Positions 35,443-43,743 of a stretch of 64,000 nt of DNA are shown here, piece after piece. Origin of the DNA: Paenibacillus sp. 37. Its GTDB lineage: Bacteria; Bacillota; Bacilli; Paenibacillales; Paenibacillaceae. How positions within the stretch are numbered: position 1 is the first letter of the stretch; the number at the start of each line of letters is the position of its first letter. Location: NCBI RefSeq assembly GCF_008386395.1, contig NZ_CP043761.1, positions 4,154,001 through 4,218,000 on the forward strand, in the 5' to 3' direction. A model generated the notes under the pieces. That model saw nothing but the letters and a program-made list of their open reading frames with translations, made no database searches and had not been told where the DNA came from. The position numbers and the translations under genes were made by a program.

Positions 35443-36006
35443 TCAAATCTGAATGTTTTTTCGAAACTCTCCGTTCTCAAACAAACTCGGCCTATGCTTC
35501 AGTGATAACTGAAAGTATGGGAATACATGGGCATCAATGGCATGTAGCAGTTCCTTTGCAGTCTTGTTAGCCAAGTCATAATCACCGGTCGTAATATGCT
35601 TACGTGACAGTGCATCTTCAAGCTCATCTTCATCCAGCAAAAATACTTCTCCATCTTTCAGTACAACGACATCCAGATACAGGTCATCAAACCAAGGAAC
35701 GCCCTGATCGGTTATCCCCTGACTACGACATGTATCAATGTACCACTCTACAATCCGTTCCTGATCGTCAAACATCGCCGTAACAACAAAGTGCTCTCCC
35801 TTCGGATAGTATTGCAGCCAGGAATAACCTTTATCTGCGATACAGAAGGTACTGCCTCCATAAGTTTTCCACAAAGGTTCTTTTAAATCCTGTATGGTGT
35901 ACAACGTAATATAACCTGTGAAAATTTTGGATTGAACGAACCGGCATGTGAATTGTCGGTTCGTAATCCGGCGCCAGTTCGCGCGGTCCCCGAATTTCCG
36001 TTTCAT
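35443..36006 (-). CDS. DUF402 family protein
   Basis: 187 residues. ADKGYSWLQYYPKGEHFVVT, DQERIVEWYIDTCRSQGI and PWFDDLYLDVVVLKDGEVFL then DEDELEDAL give the DUF402 pattern of aromatic and paired Asp residues. Related proteins (for example YgaC and Ntdp) hydrolyse nucleoside tri- and diphosphates with Mg or Mn, so a nucleotide phosphatase role is possible. AGAGGGG precedes the ATG. It is cytoplasmic. It stands alone between spoVK and the PBP gene. Confidence 0.8.
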   Translation of the reverse strand: MKRKFGDRANWRRITNRQFTCRFVQSKIFTGYITLYTIQDLKEPLWKTYGGSTFCIADKGYSWLQYYPKGEHFVVTAMFDDQERIVEWYIDTCRSQGITDQGVPWFDDLYLDVVVLKDGEVFLLDEDELEDALSRKHITTGDYDLANKTAKELLHAIDAHVFPYFQLSLKHRPSLFENGEFRKNIQI

Positions 36007-36225
36007 ACGAACCCCTCTTTGCCGACTACAGGTCCGTGACCTGCTCTGATGTTATTGGTGAACAATGTAATAACGTCCGCCTGATGGATTCCAGCGCTCT
36101 GGGCCCGCCCTTGCACAACGTATTACGAATAGTTACAGCTTACCATATTTAAGGTTTACACTCAAAATCAAGCTTTGTCCCACCTATTCATCAAATCAGC
36201 TTCCATTGAGAGTTGTTCCGTATAA
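36007..36225. other. Gap between the PBP and DUF402 genes
   Basis: No gene seen; presumably the DUF402 promoter region. Confidence 0.4.
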
Positions 36226-36266
36226 CAAAAAAACTGCTTCACCGGTTTTCCGGGAAGCAGTTTTTT
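36226..36266. terminator. Terminator after the PBP gene
   Basis: ACTGCTTC/GAAGCAGT with ACCGG/CCGG inside, flanked by an A run and a T run. It can work on both strands. Confidence 0.85.
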
Positions 36267-36294
36267 CAATGTAGTTATTTAGTGATTTAATGGC

Positions 36295-38967
36295 TTAGCC
36301 GCCGGTACCAGCTTGAGAATCTACAGGTGCATCTGTTCCTCCAGTATCCCCACTTGTTCCGCTGTCCGGAGTTACAACCTCGCCCGGCGTTGTTACGCCC
36401 CCATCATCGGAGCCTTCATCGGTACCGCCTGGCTCTGTTGTGCCCTGACCAGGTGGGGTCGTGTTTCCTCCCCCAGGTTGACCGTTTCCTTGGCCGGGTC
36501 CACCGTTATTGCCACCGTTGCCATTGTTTCCGTTATTACCATTACCATTTCCGTTGTTGCCATTTTCATTTCCATTACCGTTATTACCGTTCGAGTTGCC
36601 ATTATCCGGTGAACCATTGTCCGGATTCTCCGTACCTGGCTGCTCAGGATCTATCTCTGTTCCAGGGTCTATACCAGGATCAGGTTCCTCCGGCGGCATT
36701 TCCTGTGCTTCAATCATCAAGGAAATGGTGTTGGAAGGATCCGTCTCAAGTCCTGATGCCAGGTCGTAAGCTGTCACATAGTACTCATAGGTTAGACCAG
36801 GCAACGCACTTAAATCTTGTGCATTGGTCGCTCCTATTGCATCAATGAGATGAGTGAACTGGGCTTCCGATGTTTCTTTCCGATAAATCCGATATTGCGT
36901 ACTCGCGTCACCCGTTCCAGTCCAACTCAGAGAGACGGTTTGTGCATTTGGATCGTATGATCCACTCAGCCCACTAACGGACAGAGCCGGCTTTTCTGGT
37001 TCTTCCACTGGCGGAGGTGCCTGCCCTCCAGCTGGTGCTTTGAATTGCTTCACTGGAACGCCTTTTAAAGCATCTCCCATGACTTTGGCAAAGAAAGCTG
37101 CCGACAGCTTACTGCTGTTCTTAAGCATATGATTAGCATCCGGATTGTCGTAGCCCATCCAGACTGCGGCAGTCCATTCCGGCGTGTATCCAACAAACCA
37201 TACATCACGGTTGGCACTGTTGCCAGAGATACCACTTTGAACAGTTCCTGTTTTACCCGCTACCGGACGATCCAGACGCGCTGAACGCCCTGTACCGTCA
37301 TTAACAACGTTCTGCAGCATCTGTGTAAGCTGATACGCATTTTGCTCACTCATGACACGCGTTGTGTCCGAATTATCGTGTTTGTACGTGGTTTTGCCTG
37401 CGCTATCCTTAATTTCCTTAATCGAATAGGCTTGACGGTATTCTCCAAGGTTAGCAAATGCACTATAGGCTTGCGCCATTTCCAGTGTATTTGTACCTTT
37501 ACTTAGACCACCGAGGGCAATCGCCAAGTTTTTGTCTTCATCTGTCAGCTGTATACCTACACTCTTGGCAAAATTAATGCCTGTGTTAACGCCTATTTTA
37601 TCAAGCAGCCAAACCGCAGGAATATTTTCCGACTTCGTAATGGCTTCCGTCATACTGATCGTTGAAGAATATCCATGCAAGTTACCAGGACAGTAGTTAC
37701 CAAAACATTGCTTCGCATTACTCAGCGAGGAGTTGGCACTGTAATTGCCTGATTCAAGCGCCGGTGCATAAGACACAATCGGTTTAAAAGCTGAACCTGG
37801 TTGTCTTCGACTCTGCGTTACACGGCTATAACCTTTAGTCTGATAATCCCGTCCACCCAAGAGGGCAACGAGGCTACCATTCTCATGGTTCATGATAACC
37901 ATGGAGCCTTGGACCTGTTGATCGTCTTTACTTGCCTCGAACAGATTATCATCTGTAAAAGCAGTTTCCATGGCTGTTTGAGCCTGAGCATCCATAGTTG
38001 TATAGATTTTGTATCCGCCGATATTCAAATCATCTTCCGTTTTGCCTGTTACACGTTCAGCTTCACGGAGCACATAATCGATAAAGGCTTGATATTTCTG
38101 ATCTTTTTCTGGTCGCTTGTAGTTATAATCTACTGCTTTAGCTTTATCCATCTCTTCCTTCGTGATGTAGCCTTGTTCATACATTAGCTGGAGTACAACA
38201 CCACGCCGTGCCTTGGAATCGTTTGGATTGCTCACCGGATTGTAGGCAGAAGGCCCCTTGGGCATCGCGGCGAGTGTGGCAATTTCCCACAATTCAAGCT
38301 TATTCAAATCTTTTTCTCCAAAATAAAATTCAGATGCTGCTTTAATCCCGTAACGCTGATGACCGAAGAAAATCCGGTTCAGATACATCGTCAGGATTTC
38401 GTCTTTTGTGTACTTGCGCTCTAATGCCATGGCAATCGATACTTCCGTTGCTTTACGGAAGAACGTTTTGTCACGGGACAAGAACATGTTCTTGGCAAGC
38501 TGTTGGGTTAATGTACTACCACCTTCCACCATGGAACGAGCCATGACGTCCTTAACCGCCGCACGCCCAATGGACCAGATATCCACGCCCTGATGATCGT
38601 AGAATCGCTTATCCTCTGTTGCAACAAAGGCTTGCTTCACCAGCTCAGGAATATCATCTTCTTTGACGGGGTCAAGCTTCTGAATGGATAGCTCCCCCAT
38701 TAATTGGCCATTGCGATCATATACTTTTGAAGTTTCATTAATTGTAGTTTTGTCCTTGTTGGCTTTGAGCAGATTTTCACCACTCACCATAATAAATAAA
38801 TATCCGCCTAGTGCACAGAATATGGCGATTGCCATTGTGAAAAACAGTGTCCATCCAACGCGTTTACCCGTAATTTTTTTCTTTTTAGAGGTCTTCGGCT
38901 TCGCTTTTTTGGGTGACTTGTTATTGTTGTTGCGATTGTTAGACCTCGACAACGGATCGTTTGGCAT
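36295..38967 (-). CDS. Class A penicillin-binding protein (PBP1a/PonA type) with FN3 and Asn/Gly-rich tail
   Basis: 890 residues from ATG 38967, preceded by AGGAGG; an ORF start 23 codons earlier lacks a site. A Lys-rich head and one membrane helix near 40-62. Glycosyltransferase 51 domain with ATEDKRFYDHQGVD near 120 and GGSTLTQQLAKN near 150. Transpeptidase domain with SxxK GSAFKP near 400, the SEN motif and KTGT near 580. Then a fibronectin type III domain (about 690-770), and a 120-residue Pro/Asn/Gly tail ending in Gly/Thr/Asp repeats. It polymerises and cross-links peptidoglycan. The tail is exposed and may interact with the wall. Confidence 0.93.
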   Translation of the reverse strand: MPNDPLSRSNNRNNNNKSPKKAKPKTSKKKKITGKRVGWTLFFTMAIAIFCALGGYLFIMVSGENLLKANKDKTTINETSKVYDRNGQLMGELSIQKLDPVKEDDIPELVKQAFVATEDKRFYDHQGVDIWSIGRAAVKDVMARSMVEGGSTLTQQLAKNMFLSRDKTFFRKATEVSIAMALERKYTKDEILTMYLNRIFFGHQRYGIKAASEFYFGEKDLNKLELWEIATLAAMPKGPSAYNPVSNPNDSKARRGVVLQLMYEQGYITKEEMDKAKAVDYNYKRPEKDQKYQAFIDYVLREAERVTGKTEDDLNIGGYKIYTTMDAQAQTAMETAFTDDNLFEASKDDQQVQGSMVIMNHENGSLVALLGGRDYQTKGYSRVTQSRRQPGSAFKPIVSYAPALESGNYSANSSLSNAKQCFGNYCPGNLHGYSSTISMTEAITKSENIPAVWLLDKIGVNTGINFAKSVGIQLTDEDKNLAIALGGLSKGTNTLEMAQAYSAFANLGEYRQAYSIKEIKDSAGKTTYKHDNSDTTRVMSEQNAYQLTQMLQNVVNDGTGRSARLDRPVAGKTGTVQSGISGNSANRDVWFVGYTPEWTAAVWMGYDNPDANHMLKNSSKLSAAFFAKVMGDALKGVPVKQFKAPAGGQAPPPVEEPEKPALSVSGLSGSYDPNAQTVSLSWTGTGDASTQYRIYRKETSEAQFTHLIDAIGATNAQDLSALPGLTYEYYVTAYDLASGLETDPSNTISLMIEAQEMPPEEPDPGIDPGTEIDPEQPGTENPDNGSPDNGNSNGNNGNGNENGNNGNGNGNNGNNGNGGNNGGPGQGNGQPGGGNTTPPGQGTTEPGGTDEGSDDGGVTTPGEVVTPDSGTSGDTGGTDAPVDSQAGTGG

Positions 38968-39137
38968 GTTACCTCCTGACTCCCTTTCGGTTGCATAATT
39001 TCTAATCGTCTGTAGGCTCAGGCATATATTAAACATATTTTGCCCGGAATGAAAAGAACAACCCTTTATTCAGGTTGCTCTGTTTCAATACCTATACTTG
39101 TAGACGAAATGGTTGGTGAAAAGGTTTCGTAATTTTT

Positions 39138-39380
39138 TTAAGCTTCGCCACTGTTATCTTGCTGCATCAGCGATACGCTGCGTTGCGGCGTGAACGTGGA
39201 GATGGCATGCTTGTAGACCATTTGCTGGCGTCCGTCGCTGTCAATGACGATCGTAAAATTGTCAAATGCCTTGATCGTCCCGCGGATTTGGAAGCCGTTG
39301 GTCAGATAGACCGTAGCAGGAATATTTTCTTTCCGCAGTTGGTTCAAGAACGTATCTTGGATGTTGATGGACTTGTTCAT
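39138..39380 (-). CDS. hfq: RNA chaperone Hfq
   Basis: 80 residues from ATG 39380 ([19 protein letters not shown]), with GGGGG upstream; longer starts add a non-conserved head. Sm1 motif [20 protein letters not shown] and Sm2 motif VYKHAIST are both present. It forms a hexameric ring that pairs small RNAs with mRNAs. Directly downstream of miaA as in most bacteria, but separated from it by a terminator and its own likely promoter. Confidence 0.96.
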   Translation of the reverse strand: MNKSINIQDTFLNQLRKENIPATVYLTNGFQIRGTIKAFDNFTIVIDSDGRQQMVYKHAISTFTPQRSVSLMQQDNSGEA

Positions 39381-39548
39381 TAGCCGTACCCCCATTGGTT
39401 CATTTGAATTCGTGTTCAAGTAATATTCAATATCGCTGAGTAGCTTTCGTGCTATTATATCATGAACAGTTTCATATAATCCACAAAAACCCCTTGTCTG
39501 CTATTTTACACCCATTCTTGGCGAGGCGAACAAATAGAAGACTTATCC

Positions 39549-39576
39549 ATTATACACCGCTTGCCAGTTTTGCAAA
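39549..39576 (-). promoter_or_regulatory. Likely hfq promoter
   Basis: Minus strand TTTGCA (39571-39576), 16-base spacer, perfect TATAAT (39549-39554), about 170 bases before hfq. Confidence 0.45.
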
Positions 39577-39660
39577 AGAGGGACAAACTCTTCATTTTAA
39601 AGCTCATTTATTCATTGTTTAGCGAATCCTTAATCTCAACAACCTATTCTAGTGATAAAT

Positions 39661-39700
39661 AAAAACCTCTATCCTTTTGATAACCAAAAGGTAGAGGTTT
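39661..39700 (-). terminator. miaA terminator
   Basis: AAACCTCTACCTTTTGG, TTAT, CAAAAGGATAGAGGTTT and a T run on the minus strand. Confidence 0.85.
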
Positions 39701-39753
39701 ACATATCTTGATCTATTCGATGCCTGTCAGAAGAATACTAATCATCGCTCAAA

Positions 39754-40710
39754 TCAATCAAATTTCCGTGTAATCAATTCACTTATCTGCTTGTATTTTC
39801 CTTCAAAATCCTGGGTATCCGTCATGTCCACCCATTTAATATCCTTCATATGGCGGAACCAGGAAAGCTGCCGTTTGGCAAACCGGCGCGTATCCCTCTT
39901 CAACCACTCCACCGCAGCTTCCCAACTCACTTCCCCTTGCAGGAACGCTGCAATCTCCTTATATCCCAGTCCTTGCATGGAAATATGACCTCTGGCCACT
40001 CCTCGTTCCAACAAACATTTCACTTCATCTACCAGACCTTGTTCGATCATCAGATCAATCCGTTCTTCTACCCGGGCATACAACTTCTGGCGATCCATTG
40101 TCAAACCAACAATAAGAAGGTCATAAGGTGACTCTTTCTTCTGTACTGCCAGCTGATCAGACCACTTCTCGCCTGTGAGGTGATGGATCTCAAGCGCACG
40201 TACAATTCGCCTTTGGTCATTCGGATGCAGACGATCTGCACTGACCGGATCAACTTCCCTCAATCGATCATGAAGGGCCTGTGCGCCATGTTGCTCCGCA
40301 TAGCTGAATTGTTGCTCCCTAAATGCTTCATCCGAACCACTATCGGAAAATTGGAAGCCGTAACATACCGATTCCACATACAGACCGGTGCCACCTACAA
40401 TAAAAGGCATTTTACCACGTTCATGGATTTCACTAATCAATCGGGTGCAACTCTCCTGAAACTCTGCCACAGAATACGGGTACTCCGGTTCATGAATATC
40501 AATGAGATGATGAGGTACACCCTTCATTTCTTCAGAGGTAATCTTGGCTGTTCCGATATCCATTTCACGATATACCTGCATTGAATCCCCTGAGATAATT
40601 TCACAATTGAAAGCTTGGGCAAGCTCGATGCTCATTCTTGTTTTGCCTACTGCTGTTGGTCCAACCAACACAAGCAGTTTGGGTTTTGGTTTAACTTCCA
40701 CGTTCAACAT
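39754..40710 (-). CDS. miaA: tRNA dimethylallyltransferase
   Basis: 318 residues. P-loop LVGPTAVGKTRMS near residue 15, SGDSMQVYREMDIGTAK near 38, IVGGTGLYVES near 102 and RRIVRALEIH near 168. It adds the dimethylallyl group to A37 of tRNAs reading UNN codons. The first 20 bases overlap the end of the methyltransferase gene. A GTG three codons in (40701) is a second start option. The miaA-hfq order is conserved. Confidence 0.96.
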   Translation of the reverse strand: MLNVEVKPKPKLLVLVGPTAVGKTRMSIELAQAFNCEIISGDSMQVYREMDIGTAKITSEEMKGVPHHLIDIHEPEYPYSVAEFQESCTRLISEIHERGKMPFIVGGTGLYVESVCYGFQFSDSGSDEAFREQQFSYAEQHGAQALHDRLREVDPVSADRLHPNDQRRIVRALEIHHLTGEKWSDQLAVQKKESPYDLLIVGLTMDRQKLYARVEERIDLMIEQGLVDEVKCLLERGVARGHISMQGLGYKEIAAFLQGEVSWEAAVEWLKRDTRRFAKRQLSWFRHMKDIKWVDMTDTQDFEGKYKQISELITRKFD

Positions 40711-41476
40711 TAATCACTCCGTACAGGGTTTTTGCATTCGCCCGATCAAGTATTTCAAATCCGAGCCTGTCAAACTCCGCGCTGCCGCGCTTTTCTTTCA
40801 TCACTACCCGTTTACGGGCAACCCGTTTCGCTTCCATAATGCTCTGTTCATCCAGCGCGTGAGCATTTGCATAATCTCGCAAGGGCTGTATAGCACTTGA
40901 ATCCATCATTGGTTCACGGAACATGGGGTCAAAATATACGGTGTCACAGCTTCGATCCGGCATGGACCGGAGTAACTCAAGATGATCCACATGCCGCAGA
41001 TCTATGCGCCGGAAAGCCTCATCCACCAAGGGCTGATTGCTCTTATAATGAGACATGCCCTCCAGCAACAGGGTATAGAGCGGTTGAGAACTTTCACAGG
41101 CGATGACTTGTCCACTCTTCCCAGCCGCAACCGAAAATACCAGCGCATCTGAACCGAGTCCAGCGGTACAATCAACAATGGTGTCTCCTTCGAGTACTGC
41201 ACCAGCTTCCAGCATAGGATCGGCTTCACCTCTCAGAACACGTTTAGCGCGAACAAATCCCATACTGGGGTGAAACTCAAGCTCCGTCGCATCTTTGCGA
41301 AACAAACGCGCTCTGCCATTGAGCACGACCAGGATTTCGTTGATACCATAATGTTCAATCAGTTTGGGTAAAGATGTTCTATTGCGCGGAACGTAGGTAC
41401 CTCCTGTCGTTTCGGCGAGCTTACGTGCACGCTCCACCTGAGAGGCTATCTCCTTGTCACCGGTTGTAATGTACAT
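40691..41476 (-). CDS. RsmJ-like (UPF0341) SAM-dependent methyltransferase
   Basis: 261 residues. TIVDCTAGLGSDALVFSVAAG near residue 100 is SAM motif I, VIACESSQPLY follows, and TVYFDPMFREPMMDS near 185 is the D-P-M-F-R active-site motif similar to DPMYP of RsmJ (16S rRNA m2G1516). The N-terminal 75 residues are an extra domain (YVPRNRTSLPKLIEHYG) shared by Bacillales proteins of the YpiP type. Hence an rRNA base methyltransferase is likely but unproven. GGGGGAC precedes the ATG. The gene lies between mutL and miaA. Confidence 0.8.
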   Translation of the reverse strand: MYITTGDKEIASQVERARKLAETTGGTYVPRNRTSLPKLIEHYGINEILVVLNGRARLFRKDATELEFHPSMGFVRAKRVLRGEADPMLEAGAVLEGDTIVDCTAGLGSDALVFSVAAGKSGQVIACESSQPLYTLLLEGMSHYKSNQPLVDEAFRRIDLRHVDHLELLRSMPDRSCDTVYFDPMFREPMMDSSAIQPLRDYANAHALDEQSIMEAKRVARKRVVMKEKRGSAEFDRLGFEILDRANAKTLYGVINVERGS

Positions 41477-41493
41477 AATGTCCCCCTAAATAG

Positions 41494-43722
41494 CTACATC
41501 ACTCGTTTAAATAATTTTTCCAGATCATACGTTGAAAATGAAACCACAATCGGCCGCCCATGCGGACAAGTGTACGGCTGCCGACAAGAACCCAGACGCT
41601 GAATCAGCACTTCTGCTTCCTGATCCGTCAGCTTCTGGTTAGCTTTGATAGACGCCTTGCAGGAACACATGATGGATGCAGCTTCTCGCATTTTGGCTAC
41701 ATCTATGCTGCGTTCGCTTAGAACCCATTCGGACATCTCTTCGATAATGTCTTTCTCATCCCCTTTGGGGAACCAAAACGGATGGGAGCGCACACGGAAC
41801 GTCTGTCCACCAAAATGCTCCAAATATACACCCGCCTGTTCGAACCAGGCCAGTCTTGTTTTCAGCTTTTCCGTCTCCGAAGGTGTAAACTCCAGCGTAA
41901 TCGGCAGCAGTAACTCTTGTGAGGCCTGGGCAGGGTTACCGAATTTCTCGTAATAGTATTCATAATTCACACGTTCATGAGCGGCATGCTGATCAATCAA
42001 ATATAAACCTTGATCATTTTGCGCGATCAAATACGTACCATGATGCTGTCCAATCAGACTCAGCTCAGGAAATTCGGGCATGGATGCATCCGATTTAATG
42101 GCTGCAGCAAGTTTAGTGGCATCAGGTAGACCTGAGGTTTTCCACGTCCGTTCGCCTCTTGCAATCGAAGACGGGTTGTAGGTTGACCGAGCTTCCCTAA
42201 CCGGTGAATTTACAGATTCGGAGCGATACGTAGCTGGTTTACCTTCAGCCAACGGTTTTTCTGTTGCTCCACGATCCCCACCATCTTGAGAAGAGAGGTC
42301 AGATTTGGGAACAGTTTCGGTAGAACTTGTACTTGAACTTGTACTTACATCCTTAGTACCTTCCTGCACTTTAGAGATTGTCTGCCCCCCATCATTACTC
42401 GCCCCCTTCTGCAAAATATCCTCGTTCCAACTTTCTAACTGCTCAGGGGGGTGTGTAACCTCAGGTGGAGCTTCGGGCAAAGGCACGGTTTGTTTCTGTT
42501 CAGATACCGGCTGTACTGCGGACACATCCGCCGGAGCATCCAAATCCAGATCATCATCTTCCGTAGTCAACTTTAACAATGCATTAGAAGGTTTCCCGAG
42601 TGGACCTTCTTGCCCATACCCTTCTGCATCAGACTGGTCTTTCAGCGGACCACGTGGAAAGAGAAATTGTTCCTGAATAAAGGAACTATCGTCTCCACGT
42701 CGAATCTGCTGTTTTTTGACCTGTGGAATTAATACCTCCTGCCGGAGTATACCCCGCAACGTCGTCTCTATAAATTCATACAGTTCTGGTTCCTTGCTGA
42801 AGCGAACCTCCAACTTGGCTGGATGCACGTTCACATCCACAAGAGAGGGGTGCATCTCCAACTGCACCACGACAAGTGGAAAGCGATTAATGGGCAGCAA
42901 GGTATGGTAGGCTTTGAGAATCGCCTGATTGAGACCGTAATTGCGAACAAATCGCCCATTAACAATCGTTGACATACCATTACGATTCGCTCGTGTCCAT
43001 TCTGGCAGGCTGATCAGCCCGCTCACCCGGTAATCCAGACTTTCACCCCGGATGGGAAGCATCGCTTTGGCAGCACTTGTCCCATAGATCGCTGCAACCA
43101 CTTGCAGCAGATCGCCATTACCCAATGTCTGAAGCAACACATTCTCATTATGGCGCAGTCGGAACGAAATGTTTGGGTGAGACATCGCCATTCGGTAAAG
43201 GACATCTGATATATGTCCCAGTTCCGTCTGGATCGTTTTCATATATTTGAGTCTGGCAGGTGTATTGTAAAATAGTTCTCTCACTGCAAAATCTGTACCT
43301 TGGGGTGAGGTTGCATCTTCATGAGAGACAAGGTTCCCGCCTTCAATCACGATGCGGCGTCCTCGCCCGTCATTGTCACTTGCCGACAATACCTCTACCT
43401 TGGATACTGCCGCGATACTCGCCAAGGCTTCTCCACGGAATCCAAGACTTGTGATCTGGAACAGATCTCGGCCATGAGCTATTTTGCTGGTCGCGTGACG
43501 ATAAAAGGCGGTTTCCATATCCTCTGGCTCGATACCTGAACCATTGTCTTTGACACGAATACTGAGGAGTCCGCCCTCTTCCACCGTCACTTCAATCTTG
43601 GTGGCGCCTGCATCCACCGAGTTTTCGAGCAACTCTTTGACAACTGAAGCAGGCCGTTCGACCACTTCACCCGCCGCGATCTGGTTGGCAATATGTTCAT
43701 CAAGCACATGTATTTTCGCCAC
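41494..43722 (-). CDS. mutL: DNA mismatch repair protein MutL
   Basis: 742 residues from GTG 43722, with GGAGGGG seven bases upstream. GHKL ATPase head: VVERPASVVKELLENSVDAGA near residue 20 is split by the catalytic Glu, DNGSGI, and GFRGEALASI near 95. The middle linker (about 360-550) is acidic, Ser/Thr-rich and disordered. The C-terminal dimerisation/nuclease domain contains DQHAAHERVNYE near 595, the endonuclease motif DQHA(X)2E(X)4E in agreement with a MutH-less host, plus CSCKASIKAN and SCRQPYTCPHGRP for metal binding. It follows mutS by 21 bases. Confidence 0.97.
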   Translation of the reverse strand: MAKIHVLDEHIANQIAAGEVVERPASVVKELLENSVDAGATKIEVTVEEGGLLSIRVKDNGSGIEPEDMETAFYRHATSKIAHGRDLFQITSLGFRGEALASIAAVSKVEVLSASDNDGRGRRIVIEGGNLVSHEDATSPQGTDFAVRELFYNTPARLKYMKTIQTELGHISDVLYRMAMSHPNISFRLRHNENVLLQTLGNGDLLQVVAAIYGTSAAKAMLPIRGESLDYRVSGLISLPEWTRANRNGMSTIVNGRFVRNYGLNQAILKAYHTLLPINRFPLVVVQLEMHPSLVDVNVHPAKLEVRFSKEPELYEFIETTLRGILRQEVLIPQVKKQQIRRGDDSSFIQEQFLFPRGPLKDQSDAEGYGQEGPLGKPSNALLKLTTEDDDLDLDAPADVSAVQPVSEQKQTVPLPEAPPEVTHPPEQLESWNEDILQKGASNDGGQTISKVQEGTKDVSTSSSTSSTETVPKSDLSSQDGGDRGATEKPLAEGKPATYRSESVNSPVREARSTYNPSSIARGERTWKTSGLPDATKLAAAIKSDASMPEFPELSLIGQHHGTYLIAQNDQGLYLIDQHAAHERVNYEYYYEKFGNPAQASQELLLPITLEFTPSETEKLKTRLAWFEQAGVYLEHFGGQTFRVRSHPFWFPKGDEKDIIEEMSEWVLSERSIDVAKMREAASIMCSCKASIKANQKLTDQEAEVLIQRLGSCRQPYTCPHGRPIVVSFSTYDLEKLFKRVM

Positions 43723-43743
43723 AGGTTTTCCCCTCCCTTATAC

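Noticed and set aside
36390..36620. Repeats at 36390-36620 as a CRISPR-like or tandem DNA repeat
   Set aside because: They encode the Asn/Gly-rich tail of the PBP in frame, with irregular units and no spacers.
38968..39036. Longer start for the PBP
   Set aside because: AGGAGG lies inside the extension just before ATG 38967, and the extra residues are not typical of the family.
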